From positions 1 to 48,751 of the forward strand of contig NZ_JAIQXU010000033.1 in assembly GCF_020166395.1 (NCBI RefSeq): a DNA stretch of 48,751 nucleotides, given 5' to 3'. Source of the DNA: Deinococcus betulae. GTDB taxonomy: Bacteria; Deinococcota; Deinococci; Deinococcales; Deinococcaceae. The notes under the pieces were generated by a model that did not search any database, was not told where the DNA came from, and saw only the letters and a list, made by a program, of their open reading frames with translations. This document shows, piece by piece, positions 30,763-38,692 of this stretch. The stretch's first letter is position 1; each line of letters starts with the position of its first letter. The translations under genes were made by a program, and so were the position numbers.

Positions 30763-31059
30763 TTGGGAACCTTGGGGGTTCATATGCATTATGACGGGCA
30801 AGGCCACAAAGTTTCAGCTCTAAGTCGCACCTGGGTAACTGAGACGTTAGACCGGATGGATGGCGCCGTAGTCCAAGTGCGTCGCAATACCGTCACCATC
30901 AGCAAGCGTACGGGAGAGTACGCCGCTGAGATTGACGGTCAGCCTGCCACCGTGTTCCAAGCGGATGGCGTGTTACGTGGCGCCAGCACTCGCACACTGG
31001 TCAGTGAGGTTATCCCTATGCCCGCTAGCCTGGCCCGTGTTTTAAGGAGAAGCGCGTGA
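30763..31059 (+). CDS. Hypothetical protein of the cargo cassette, about 98 aa
   Basis: The promoter's -10 ends at 30714, so an in-frame ATG at 30706 cannot be used. The best starts are TTG 30763 (after GGAGGG) or ATG 30784. The product is strand-rich (VSALSRTWVTETLDRMDGAV, VQVRRNTVTISKRTGEYAAE) and ends in a basic helix. It overlaps the next gene and is transcribed from the XRE-controlled rightward promoter. No family recognised. Confidence 0.6.
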   Translation: MGTLGVHMHYDGQGHKVSALSRTWVTETLDRMDGAVVQVRRNTVTISKRTGEYAAEIDGQPATVFQADGVLRGASTRTLVSEVIPMPASLARVLRRSA

Positions 31060-31352
31060 TCGGGGGCCGCAAGTTGCCTCCAATTGAGGGGGACACAAAC
31101 CGCTGGTATATATCTGGCCGTCAGAAAGACTTCCATGGGCGGTTTTCGCTTTCTGAAGTAGAGTTTCGCGCTATGCAAACGCTCGTACCGATGGTGGCAC
31201 AAGTGAAAAATGAGCGGTTTGAAGTGACTTGTATGAACTCCACGGATGAGCGCGATGTAAGCATGATGCTGGCTGCTCTTCGCATGGCCGTCTACTACAG
31301 TAATGAAGAAGGGGGAGCCAACTCTCTGTCGGCCCGGCCCGAGGAAGCGTAA
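31056..31352 (+). CDS. Hypothetical protein of the cargo cassette, 98 aa
   Basis: GTG overlapping the previous stop (GTGA). Product MIGGRKLPPIEGDTNRWYIS... with RFEVTCMNSTDERDVSMMLA in its second half. Compact alpha/beta character, no membrane segment. Together with the preceding gene it forms a coupled pair of unknown function beside the NTase-nuclease. Confidence 0.6.
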   Translation: MIGGRKLPPIEGDTNRWYISGRQKDFHGRFSLSEVEFRAMQTLVPMVAQVKNERFEVTCMNSTDERDVSMMLAALRMAVYYSNEEGGANSLSARPEEA

Positions 31353-31357
31353 GGACT

Positions 31358-32113
31358 ATGTCCACACCTTCTCCCTCTAATACTGTGCCAAACACGTCTC
31401 AGATTAGTGATCTGAGGGCCTGTCTAAATCCAACCTGCACTCAGAAGAATCCTCAGTCAGTCACGCAATTTCGGAAGAAGAGAGGAGGGCGAAATGGATT
31501 AGATTCTTTTTGCAAAATCTGTCGTAATTTTCAGTTGCGTGAATGGAAGCGGGCAAATCCTGAAAAGTCTAAGGCTATTTCTAAACGAGAGCGTGCCAAA
31601 AATGCTGCAACTTACAGAGAGCGTCATAACTTTAAGCAAGCAACTGACGCAAACTTTCGGAATGCCAATGTGGCACGCGCTGCCCGCTGGCGTGCTGCCA
31701 ACCGAGAGCGGCATCGTGACCTTCAGCGCATGTACGCGATGCGGCATCAGAAGCAGCGCTCAGCTTATAAGCGCCTCTGGCGAGTACGTAACATTGACCA
31801 ATGTAGAGCCGCCGCTCGGAGTAGATATGCTGCCAATCCTCAGAAATTTATTGCTTACCGGAATATGCGGCGTGCGCGAGAATGGGATGCAGCAGGTTCC
31901 TATACTCCGAATGACATAAAGGCTAAATACAGTTTGCAAGGAGGTCGATGCTATTACTGTAAGGAGTATTTGCACAAAGCATACAACATAGATCATAAAA
32001 TTCCCCTATCGAAGGGAGGAACAAACTGGCCTGCGAATTTGTGTGTCGCTTGCGAAACATGCAACAAGCGCAAAAACAATTTAGACTTTTTCAAGTTTAT
32101 AGCTTATCTCTAA
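31358..32113 (+). CDS. HNH endonuclease, 251 aa
   Basis: C-terminal HNH domain: CYYC (C198, C201), NIDHKIPLSKGG (D212-H213), N227 and CVACETC (C229-C235), a metal-bound beta-beta-alpha nuclease. The N-terminus has a second zinc site (CLNPTC and CKIC), and the middle is a long Arg/Ala-rich repetitive helix (AARWRAANRERHRDLQ) that probably binds DNA. It is free-standing and AT-rich, resembling homing endonucleases that spread with phage insertions. A packaging HNH role is less likely because it is far from the terminase. Confidence 0.85.
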   Translation: MSTPSPSNTVPNTSQISDLRACLNPTCTQKNPQSVTQFRKKRGGRNGLDSFCKICRNFQLREWKRANPEKSKAISKRERAKNAATYRERHNFKQATDANFRNANVARAARWRAANRERHRDLQRMYAMRHQKQRSAYKRLWRVRNIDQCRAAARSRYAANPQKFIAYRNMRRAREWDAAGSYTPNDIKAKYSLQGGRCYYCKEYLHKAYNIDHKIPLSKGGTNWPANLCVACETCNKRKNNLDFFKFIAYL

Positions 32114-32129
32114 ATTCGTTTCTACCGTT

Positions 32130-32149
32130 CCCCGCTATCGCGGGGTTTT
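32130..32149 (+). terminator. Rho-independent terminator after the HNH gene
   Basis: CCCCGC (32130-32135), loop TATC, GCGGGG (32140-32145), then TTTT. It closes the cargo cassette. Confidence 0.8.
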
Positions 32150-32162
32150 CCATTTAAGGAGC

Positions 32163-32519
32163 GTGATTCCTATCAAAATCGGAAATGTCGAATACGCCGG
32201 CCAGCACAACACCGGCCTCACCTTTACCCTCGATGCAAACGCCGTAAAGGGCGACGCGCTCACCCAGACCGCTGCAGGCACCGCTGGTCGTGGGGCTGCT
32301 GACGCTGCGCTACTGGGCAAGCTGGTCACCCGCGAGAGCGACGGCCTGGGCACTGTCTTCACGCGCGGCGTCATCGTGGTGCCCTGGACCGGCGCCGCCG
32401 TCTACGGCCTGCAGAAAGTGGGCGTGGACGGCACCGGCAAAGCCAAGGTCAGCGCCTCGGGGAAAGAGTGCCGGGTGCTGGGCGTGGCCGACAATCTGGC
32501 CGCCATTGACCTCGGCTGA
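32163..32519 (+). CDS. Capsid decoration-like protein, 118 aa
   Basis: Small, Gly/Ala/Val-rich and strand-dominated (GLTFTLDANAVKGDALTQTA, GVIVVPWTGAAVYGLQKVGV), lying directly before the major capsid gene as head-decoration or capsid-stabilising proteins do. AAGGAG lies only one base before the GTG at 32163, too close for normal initiation; in-frame ATT (32166) or ATC (32172) would be better spaced. Function is inferred from place and composition. Confidence 0.65.
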   Translation: MIPIKIGNVEYAGQHNTGLTFTLDANAVKGDALTQTAAGTAGRGAADAALLGKLVTRESDGLGTVFTRGVIVVPWTGAAVYGLQKVGVDGTGKAKVSASGKECRVLGVADNLAAIDLG

Positions 32520-32588
32520 TTCGTTCATCCGCCCCAGATCTGGCCTGCCCACGCGCGGGCCGTTTGCTTTGCCTCCCAGGAGACCTGC

Positions 32589-33683
32589 ATGACGAAGATC
32601 AAGACCCTGAAGAACCTGGAACTCGGCCTGTACCAGGATGCCGCCCGTGAAGGCATGACCCTGAGCCAATTGCTCAACGAAATGAGCCGCAAGGGCGACA
32701 TTGACGAGTCGCTGGTGCGCCCTGATGCCCGCAACAGTGCGGGGGAGCCGGTGGACGCCTTCAAGCAGTTGCTGGCCGCCGCCGGGATTCGCACGAAAGG
32801 CGAATTCGCCCAGACGGGGGATGCCTTCGTGAGCGATCCCAACAACCGGGTGCTGTTCCCCGAGTTCGTGGTGCGCGAGTACCGTGACGCGGAGCGCGAC
32901 GCCGTCAACGTGCTGCAGGCCAGTGACCTGGTCAGCACCCGTGTGGGCATCAACGGGAACGCCTACCGCACTGGTGTGATTGCCGCCGGCCAGGAGAAAG
33001 AACTGGAGTTCGGCCGCGTCTCGGAACTGGGCGAGATGCCTGTGTACACCATCACGCTGGCTGACAAGGCGGTGAACGGCCAGAAGTACGGGGGTGTGCT
33101 GCGTCTGAGCTACGAGGCCGTGCGCCGGGCCCGCATTCCGGTGCTGACCCGCTACATCGGCAAGGTCAGCCGTGCCCAGGGCCGCCGCAAGGCCAAGACC
33201 GCGCTGAATACGGCGCTGAACGGCGACGGCAACAGCAACCCTGCGCCGGCCAGCACAGCAGCGACGGGGACCACCTTTACCTTGCAGGACATCATTGCCC
33301 TGCAGATGGACGGCTTGGTGCAGGGCGTCCAGTTCGGCATCATCACGGCGGACGCGGCCGACCTGGCGGCGATCCTGAACCTCGACATCTTCACGGGGGT
33401 GGCGGCCACGGCCGCTGGCGCGGACTTCCGGGATACCGGCAAGTGGCCGAACATCCTGGGCATGCAGCCCAAGATGGCCATGGCGGACAGCGCTCTGCAG
33501 GGCAGCAAGAAGATCCTGGGAATCGACCAGGCGAACGGCCTCGAGGAGTTCTACGAGGAAGGCAGCGAGATCGTGGAGAGCGAGAAGCTCATCACCTCGC
33601 AGTTCGAGAACATCGCCATCAGCGAGGTCGTGGGCTGGGCCAAGCCTGACACCCAGGCCTTCCGCACCAAGGCCCACGCCTGA
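32589..33683 (+). CDS. Major capsid protein, 364 aa
   Basis: The ATG follows CAGGAG. The charged helical N-terminus (residues ~1-75) resembles a delta/scaffold region. Then come LFPEFVVREYRDAERDAVNV (N-arm), an E-loop region and YGGVLRLSYEAVRRARIPVL (spine helix), with P-domain/A-domain strands to the end. Length and its place between a decoration-like protein and connector genes fit an HK97-fold capsid subunit. A strong hairpin follows. Confidence 0.85.
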   Translation: MTKIKTLKNLELGLYQDAAREGMTLSQLLNEMSRKGDIDESLVRPDARNSAGEPVDAFKQLLAAAGIRTKGEFAQTGDAFVSDPNNRVLFPEFVVREYRDAERDAVNVLQASDLVSTRVGINGNAYRTGVIAAGQEKELEFGRVSELGEMPVYTITLADKAVNGQKYGGVLRLSYEAVRRARIPVLTRYIGKVSRAQGRRKAKTALNTALNGDGNSNPAPASTAATGTTFTLQDIIALQMDGLVQGVQFGIITADAADLAAILNLDIFTGVAATAAGADFRDTGKWPNILGMQPKMAMADSALQGSKKILGIDQANGLEEFYEEGSEIVESEKLITSQFENIAISEVVGWAKPDTQAFRTKAHA

Positions 33684-33697
33684 GCCAGGTGTGACCA

Positions 33698-33730
33698 GGG
33701 GCGCCTCCAGACGGGGGCGCCTCACCCTTT
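33698..33730 (+). terminator. Terminator after the capsid gene
   Basis: GGGGCGCCTCC (33698-33708) and GGGGGCGCCTC (33713-33723) fold with a 4-nt loop (some G-U pairs), followed by ACCCTTT. This placement lets capsid mRNA end early for high-level expression. Confidence 0.65.
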
Positions 33731-33775
33731 CGGCAGTAGGACTGGTGCCCAGCGCGGCACCAACAGGAGACCGAC

Positions 33776-34126
33776 ATGGCAAAAGCAGACACGATCCGGG
33801 ACATTGAAGCCGCCAACGGGCAAAAGGTGCCGGACAGCTTAAATCAGAAGCAACTGGACGAGTTGCTGGCGCTGGCCACCCGCGACGGCGCCGAGAAGCT
33901 GGACGCGTTCAGCAGCAAGCTGACGGAACTTCAAGGCGGGGGCAAGAGCAGCGAGAAGGCCGCACCCACGGTCACGGTGCGCGTCAACGACGCCATTGCG
34001 GCCTATGGGGGCGAGTTTACCGATCCAGGCACCCGCGAGGTCATCGGGAAAGAGCCCACCGAAGTGCCCCTGTCGCCCTTCGTGCGCGAGAAGCTGCGCA
34101 GCGAAGAGCTGGTCGAAGCGGACTGA
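33776..34126 (+). CDS. Hypothetical head-region protein, 116 aa
   Basis: ATG with AGGAG upstream. Starts MAKADTIRDIEAANGQKVPD, a lysine/glutamate-rich helical N-half, then a short beta part (APTVTVRVNDAIAAYGGEFT). It sits between capsid and connector genes; a head-completion or capsid-accessory role is inferred from position only. Confidence 0.6.
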   Translation: MAKADTIRDIEAANGQKVPDSLNQKQLDELLALATRDGAEKLDAFSSKLTELQGGGKSSEKAAPTVTVRVNDAIAAYGGEFTDPGTREVIGKEPTEVPLSPFVREKLRSEELVEAD

Positions 34127-34129
34127 GCG

Positions 34130-34546
34130 GTGCAGGCGCTTGTGCCTGCCGACGTGCCCACCCTCATTCCCGGGGCGCCCATTCCCGAGGCTGCCTTTCT
34201 CAATTTGGCAGCCATCTGGGCCAGTGGGGAGGCCACCAAGCGGCGAGCAGACTTGGACAGCCTAACCGGCCCGGCCGCAGAAGCGGCGCGCACCGCGATT
34301 GCCGCCAAGAGCCTGGGCTTCAAGGCTGGCCTTGGCGGGGTGCTCAGCCTGGAGGAAAGTAGCAGCAGTGGTGGCTTGAAAGGCATCAAGTTGCCGGGCT
34401 TGGAACTGACACTGAACCCTTCGGGGACGGACGTTCATGGACGGGCCACTGTTGCCGCTGAGGAGTGGCACGCCTTCGCTGCGCAGTTTCTTGACCTGGC
34501 ATTGCCGGGAGTGCCGCGCCGCCGGCCAGTCGGGGTCAGCCGCTGA
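34130..34546 (+). CDS. Head-tail connector-like protein, 138 aa
   Basis: GTG start three bases after the previous stop. Pattern: PEAAFLNLAAIWASGEATKR, then AAEAARTAIAAKSLGFKAGL and a C-terminal helix (AAEEWHAFAAQFLDLALPG). Small proteins directly after the capsid usually form the adaptor ring on the portal. Ends with ATG of the next gene overlapping. Confidence 0.55.
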   Translation: MQALVPADVPTLIPGAPIPEAAFLNLAAIWASGEATKRRADLDSLTGPAAEAARTAIAAKSLGFKAGLGGVLSLEESSSSGGLKGIKLPGLELTLNPSGTDVHGRATVAAEEWHAFAAQFLDLALPGVPRRRPVGVSR

Positions 34547-35274
34547 TGCTGGACCTGTTGAACGCCGCCGAGGCCCAGCTGTCACAGGTGGGGCCGATCA
34601 TCGCGGACGTGCTGGCCTCGGATCTGGCGTGGCCGTTCACCCTGATCCGCTTCGGGCAGCCGGGCGTGCCGGTGCGGGCGCTGCTGGGCGAGGAAGAGGA
34701 CCGCTCCAGTGTCGGGCCGGAGATCGACGCCCCGGAGGTGGCCAGCCGCACCTTCACTGCGCTGCTGCCGCCCCTTGAGGCGGCCCGCACGCTGGGCTGG
34801 ATGCTGACGGACGCGGCTGGGCGGGTGTTCGTGCCGGTGGCCGCGCCGCTGGACCCTGGGCGGCGCGGCTTCTGCCTGGTGGCGCGGGTGGCACCGCTGC
34901 CCGAGCGTACCCGTGTCCATGACCTGGTCTTCCAGGTGCCCAGCGCCGGGACGGTCATCCAGCCCGGCACGGGCAACCAGGTGCCCGCCCCGTCCACGCC
35001 CTTTCCGATTCAGGCCCGCCTCTCGGCCACCACCGACCCGCGTATCCGGGACTCGGTGGGCGCCGACGCGGCGGATCTGGTCCTGATCGGCCGCTGGGGC
35101 AGTCTGACCGCCCCGGCCGCCCACCCCCCCAGCCTGCGCTGGGGCCTGAAGGCACCCCTGACCCTGCAAGGCCAGGCGGGGACGCTGACCCTCAAACTCG
35201 CCTACCCCGACGAGGACCTCGCCACCGAAGCGCAGTTCGGCGGAAGGTTCGTGGCGTCGTGGAGCACGCCCTAA
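34546..35274 (+). CDS. Hypothetical head-tail region protein, 242 aa
   Basis: Begins MLDLLNAAEAQLSQVGPIIA, then an alpha/beta protein rich in Pro/Ala/Val with beta blocks (TLQGQAGTLTLKLAYPDEDL). Overlaps the previous stop. No family recognised; position suggests a connector, stopper or minor head protein. Confidence 0.6.
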   Translation: MLDLLNAAEAQLSQVGPIIADVLASDLAWPFTLIRFGQPGVPVRALLGEEEDRSSVGPEIDAPEVASRTFTALLPPLEAARTLGWMLTDAAGRVFVPVAAPLDPGRRGFCLVARVAPLPERTRVHDLVFQVPSAGTVIQPGTGNQVPAPSTPFPIQARLSATTDPRIRDSVGADAADLVLIGRWGSLTAPAAHPPSLRWGLKAPLTLQGQAGTLTLKLAYPDEDLATEAQFGGRFVASWSTP

Positions 35275-35289
35275 CTCGGAGGACCTTTT

Positions 35290-35835
35290 ATGACCCAGAC
35301 CGCCATTCCTGATGCCCTGAGGCGCGTGCGCGTCACTGAGGACGCCACCCTCGACCAGGCCGCCCAAATCACCGTGGACCCCACCGGAGGCGGCGATTAC
35401 GCCGACCTCGTGCTCAATCCGGACCTGGCCGGTCCCGAGGCCCGCCACGGCTACGAGGTACGGGCTGCCATTGCCGCCGCCCTGGAGCCCCTGCGCCGCT
35501 ACAACCGGGGCATCCGCCGCCGCTACGGCACTTACGACGTGGAGCAGACCGCGTTTGAGGCCGCCATGGAGAAAGCCAGCACAGAACTGGAGCAGCTCGT
35601 CCACCTGACCCCCGTACAGCCGACCCTGCCGGAACTGGTCACGCCCGAGCCGACCCGCGCGACGCTCGAAACCCAATTGGCCGACGACTTCCCGGAGGTC
35701 GAGGCGCTGCGGGCGGGCGGATACCGCAGCCTGGAGGCGGTGCGCGACGCGACGGACGAGGCCCTGCGCGCCTTGCCCGGCATTGGCGTGAAGCGCCTGG
35801 AAGCCATCCGGGACGCGGCCAAGCCCGCAGGCTGA
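35290..35835 (+). CDS. Head-tail region protein with C-terminal helix-hairpin-helix, 181 aa
   Basis: ATG after GGAGGA. The N-terminal two thirds (YEVRAAIAAALEPLRRYNRG, YGTYDVEQTAFEAAMEKAST) are helical. Residues ~140-177 (GYRSLEAVRDATDEALRALP, then GIGVKRLEAIRDAA) are a clear helix-hairpin-helix DNA-binding motif. Such a motif in a virion-gene cluster is unusual: it may bind DNA at the portal, or be a linker module. Confidence 0.7.
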   Translation: MTQTAIPDALRRVRVTEDATLDQAAQITVDPTGGGDYADLVLNPDLAGPEARHGYEVRAAIAAALEPLRRYNRGIRRRYGTYDVEQTAFEAAMEKASTELEQLVHLTPVQPTLPELVTPEPTRATLETQLADDFPEVEALRAGGYRSLEAVRDATDEALRALPGIGVKRLEAIRDAAKPAG

Positions 35836-35838
35836 GCC

Positions 35839-36243
35839 GTGGGCCGCGTGACGACCACGCTGAATCTCCGCGCACTGGAACGGCCCGCCCAACTGGCTTT
35901 CCAGCGCACGGTGCGCGAGGTGGAGCAGGCGCTGCCTGCTGCCCACGAGGACGCCGTCTACGGCTGGGACCAGCAGACGCGGCGCCGCAACGGGGAGGTG
36001 GCTGGCAGCCCCCGCAACGTGGTGGACACGGGTGAGCTGCGGGACAGCCAGCAGCCCGCGCGCTACACCTCGCCGCTGAACGCGGTCATCGAGTGGACGG
36101 CGGACCACGCGGCGGCGACCTACCTGGGGGCGGTGTTCAGGAAGCGCGAGGCCAGCCGCCCCGCCCGCAACGTCCCGGCCAACACGCTCCGGAAGCTCAA
36201 TCCGGCGGCGCTGTTCGCTGGGCACCTGCGGCGCCTCCTGTGA
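35839..36243 (+). CDS. HK97 gp10-like tail-completion protein, 134 aa
   Basis: GTG start. Helical N-terminus (FQRTVREVEQALPAAHEDAV), then the RNVVDTGELRDSQQ block and IEWTADHAAATYLGAVF, the 'variable helix, DTGxLxxS, W.....YA...' pattern of gp10-type tail-completion/minor tail proteins. Length fits. Position before the tail-terminator candidate supports this. Confidence 0.7.
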   Translation: MGRVTTTLNLRALERPAQLAFQRTVREVEQALPAAHEDAVYGWDQQTRRRNGEVAGSPRNVVDTGELRDSQQPARYTSPLNAVIEWTADHAAATYLGAVFRKREASRPARNVPANTLRKLNPAALFAGHLRRLL

Positions 36244-36626
36244 CCCCGCCGACTGTCCTTGAAGCGCTGCGCAGCCAGCTGGAAGCCGCTTTCACGGCCG
36301 CCGGCGTCGCCCTGGGGCTGGCCACGGTCAATGGGGTACCTGTGGCTGCCCTGAACATCGGGGACTGGCCTGAAGGCACCACGGTGACCGGCCTGGAGGT
36401 GTTGGTCAGCCGCACCCCCCAGCAGCGGGAGGTAGACGCCTTCGCCTTCCTGGGGTTCGTTCCCTCATACACCATTCGCCTCATCAACTGGAGCGGTGCC
36501 GAGGACCTAGAGGCCGCCACCAACGCAATTGCGGAAGTGTTCTGGCCACTCGCCGAGGAACCCCGCCTGATTCCCGAGAGTCCGCAGAACCCTGAGCAGG
36601 TGACCCTCGCGGTCACCCCCGACTGA
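36240..36626 (+). CDS. Tail-terminator-like protein, 128 aa
   Basis: GTG at 36240 overlaps the previous stop (GTGA). The long frame open upstream is antisense-like to the gp10-type gene and is not used. Alpha/beta pattern with an N-terminal helix (VLEALRSQLEAAFTAAGVAL) and strands (FVPSYTIRLINW) then a helix (LEAATNAIAEVFWPL). Tail terminators cap the tail tube; this assignment rests mainly on gene order. Confidence 0.55.
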   Translation: MTPPTVLEALRSQLEAAFTAAGVALGLATVNGVPVAALNIGDWPEGTTVTGLEVLVSRTPQQREVDAFAFLGFVPSYTIRLINWSGAEDLEAATNAIAEVFWPLAEEPRLIPESPQNPEQVTLAVTPD

Positions 36627-36641
36627 TCCAAGGAGATCGCT

Positions 36642-37139
36642 ATGCCCACCAAAGCCAAGTACCGCTTCGGGAAGAACAGCGTCGTGCGCGTCGCCCCCAT
36701 CCCCAGTGGCAGCATTGCCGCCGACGGCACCGTGACCAAGCCGGTGACCGGCAACTTCAAGGTCCTGTGCCTGCACAACAGCGTCAGCGTCGGCCTGGAA
36801 AACGGCACCATCGACCTGGAGAACTTCTGCACCGGCGGCAAGACCGTGTCGGTGCGCGACGGCACCCAACAGGGCTCCCTGGAGATTGCGAACGTAACCT
36901 GGGTGGAAGACGACCTGGCCGTCAAGATTCTGGAGGACGCCGCCTTCTCGGGCAGCGAAACCGGCGGCTGGGTGTACTTCGAGGTGCAGCCGCTCGGCAG
37001 CGGCACCGGCAAGCCCATCTACGACCTGATCGTGGACGTGCTGAGCTGGCGCCTGACCACGCCGGCCAAAGGCACCATCACCGTCGAGCACCAGAATCTG
37101 AGCGTGCTGGAAGGGCCGACGCGCGGCGTGCAGGCCTAA
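36642..37139 (+). CDS. Major tail tube protein, 165 aa
   Basis: ATG with AAGGAG upstream. A beta-rich protein beginning MPTKAKYRFGKNSVVRVAPI with GTIDLENFCTGGKTVSVRDG and GSLEIANVTWVEDDLAVKIL, ending in a strand pair (KGTITVEHQNLSVLEGPTRG). This is the usual pattern of siphophage tube subunits, and the tail chaperone genes follow. The protein would polymerise in hexameric rings around the tape measure. Confidence 0.75.
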   Translation: MPTKAKYRFGKNSVVRVAPIPSGSIAADGTVTKPVTGNFKVLCLHNSVSVGLENGTIDLENFCTGGKTVSVRDGTQQGSLEIANVTWVEDDLAVKILEDAAFSGSETGGWVYFEVQPLGSGTGKPIYDLIVDVLSWRLTTPAKGTITVEHQNLSVLEGPTRGVQA

Positions 37140-37142
37140 ACC

Positions 37143-37388
37143 GTGCTGTGGCGTGACGTCTGGGACGGCATGCCGACCGTGGTGGTCCTCGCGGAGGATG
37201 ACGCGCAGCTGGGCGAGCTTCATGACGCCCTGCTGTTCCTCTTCGGGGTCACCGCCTCATCCGTGACCGTCTGCACCGAGGCCGGGGACACCCTGCGCCT
37301 GCGCCTGCCCGACGACCTGCTGGACACCACCGGCATGACGGTGGGCCTCACCCTGACCGTGGAGCACCCAAATGAAGAAAGCCGTTGA
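37143..37388 (+). CDS. Hypothetical tail-region protein, 81 aa
   Basis: GTG start three bases after the tube gene. MLWRDVWDGMPTVVVLAEDD... with the helix LGELHDALLFLFGVTA and strands after it. Its end overlaps the chaperone gene by 17 bp. No family recognised. Confidence 0.55.
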   Translation: MLWRDVWDGMPTVVVLAEDDAQLGELHDALLFLFGVTASSVTVCTEAGDTLRLRLPDDLLDTTGMTVGLTLTVEHPNEESR

Positions 37389-38160
37389 AAACCTGCGTTT
37401 CACCACCTCCTTTCACGAGAACCGCCCCGTCAAACTGGGGGACGCCGACTTCTGGAGCAAGCGCCTGAACGGCGAGGAAGAGATGCTCATCCAGGAAGTC
37501 AACCTGCAAAGCATCGGGGAGACAGGTCCCACCCCGCTAGACCTGGAAGTGGGCCTGATGCGCCACGTGCTCCAGGCCCGTGTACGCGATGGCCGGGAGA
37601 TCACGCCCGAGTGGGTCAAGCAGCACCTGGGCAAGGCCAACAGCGACCTCACCCTGACCTACCTCCGCACGGGGCAGGGGCTGCTCCCCGGCGCCACGCT
37701 GGATCTGCCCGTGTTTACCAGCATCGAGATCGACGGCCGCCTATTTGATGGCCGCGCCTTTTCCTATGCCGAGCTGCTGCGCGCGGCGGAGGCGAGTGAG
37801 CAGGCCGACGCCCTGACGGTGGCCGAAGAAGCCCAGGCCCTCAGTGATCAGGCGGGTCTCTTGGAAGGGGAATCCGTGCCCCAGATGATGGCGCGCCTGC
37901 GGGACCAGGCCCTGGCCACCATGACCCGCACCCAGGCCGCCCAGCGCGCCGCCGCCGATGTCATGGCCGAGGCCCTGAACGCCCGTATCGCCGACGGCGC
38001 CTCGCCTGTCACCGGGGGGTGGCTGCTGGCCACGCTGCAGACCGGCGACATCACCGCCATCGCGCAGTTCCTGCGCAGCGGTGAGGTGGCTGACCCCGAG
38101 GCCGGTCTGGGCGAGGGTGAGGTCCCAAACGCCGAGGCGGACGACGTGGCCCCGACCTAG
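37372..38160 (+). CDS. Tail assembly chaperone (G-type), 262 aa
   Basis: First frame of the tail chaperone pair between tube and tape-measure genes. N-terminal VENLRFTTSFHENRPVKLGD, a middle alpha/beta part, and a helical Ala-rich second half; acidic tail GEGEVPNAEADDVAPT. The slippery heptamer lies ten codons before the stop. The chaperone coats the tape measure during tail assembly. Confidence 0.75.
   Translation: MKKAVENLRFTTSFHENRPVKLGDADFWSKRLNGEEEMLIQEVNLQSIGETGPTPLDLEVGLMRHVLQARVRDGREITPEWVKQHLGKANSDLTLTYLRTGQGLLPGATLDLPVFTSIEIDGRLFDGRAFSYAELLRAAEASEQADALTVAEEAQALSDQAGLLEGESVPQMMARLRDQALATMTRTQAAQRAAADVMAEALNARIADGASPVTGGWLLATLQTGDITAIAQFLRSGEVADPEAGLGEGEVPNAEADDVAPT
38124..38130 (+). 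promoter_or_regulatory. -1 ribosomal frameshift site C CCA AAC
   Basis: In the zero frame the codons are GTC CCA AAC, so C-CCA-AAC is a canonical X XXY YYZ heptamer. After the slip, translation continues at 38130 (CGC) in an open frame to 38615, giving a ~414-aa fusion. GC-rich sequence after it can form stimulatory pairing (AGGCG with CGCCT). Confidence 0.7.
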
Positions 38161-38615
38161 GCCCCATCGCCTGGCCCGAGATCATCGCCGAGGTCATGGA
38201 GCACTACCCGGCCTACACCTGGCGCGGCGCACTGGGCGAGAGCAGCCTCGTGCTGGCCTTCCTCTTCAGCCGGGTGCCGGGCATCCACCTGAAGCGTGCC
38301 TGGCCCTTCGCGCAGCTCCAGGCCTTTATCGGCAACGCCCTGGGCGGCAAGGGCGGGGACGGCAAGAAGACGCCGGACTGGAAGCTGTTCAAGACGCCTG
38401 AGCTGCTGCCCTGGTTTGCCCAGACCGAGGAGTTGCGGGCGCAGGGGCAGCTGCTGAGCCCACCCCACTGCCTTCTGATCAGCGACGCGCTGGAACAGGG
38501 ACAACTGCGGGAGGCGAGCTGGGTGGTCCAGCTCCTGACCAGCGAGGACAATCTGGACCGCATTCACGCGGTGGCGGAGCAGATGCGGCGGCTGGAAACC
38601 GACGAGCCAGCTTGA
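38130..38615 (+). CDS. Tail assembly chaperone T-domain, made by -1 frameshift
   Basis: The frame runs from the slip site: a basic linker (RRGGRRGPDLGPIAWPEIIA), then EVMEHYPAYTWRGALGESSL, LEQGQLREASWVVQLLTSED, ending RLETDEPA. An ATG at 38196 has no ribosome site, and conserved-looking sequence lies upstream of it, so expression as a fusion with the 37372 frame is more likely. The 'W..I...M..YP.YTW' start is typical of T-type chaperone domains. Confidence 0.7.
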   Translation, partial: RRGGRRGPDLGPIAWPEIIAEVMEHYPAYTWRGALGESSLVLAFLFSRVPGIHLKRAWPFAQLQAFIGNALGGKGGDGKKTPDWKLFKTPELLPWFAQTEELRAQGQLLSPPHCLLISDALEQGQLREASWVVQLLTSEDNLDRIHAVAEQMRRLETDEPA

Positions 38616-38651
38616 TTTGGCCCGGCAGGTCCAGCCTCCACGGCGCAGAGG

Positions 38652-38672
38652 GGCCGGGCGCGTCACCCGGCC
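38652..38672 (+). terminator. GC-rich hairpin after the tail chaperone
   Basis: GGCCGGG (38652-38658) and CCCGGCC (38666-38672) with a 7-nt loop, extended by AGAG/CTCT on the outside. No U-tract follows, so it may be a weak terminator or processing site. Confidence 0.45.
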
Positions 38673-38692
38673 TCTCTGGGTAAGCTCTGAGC

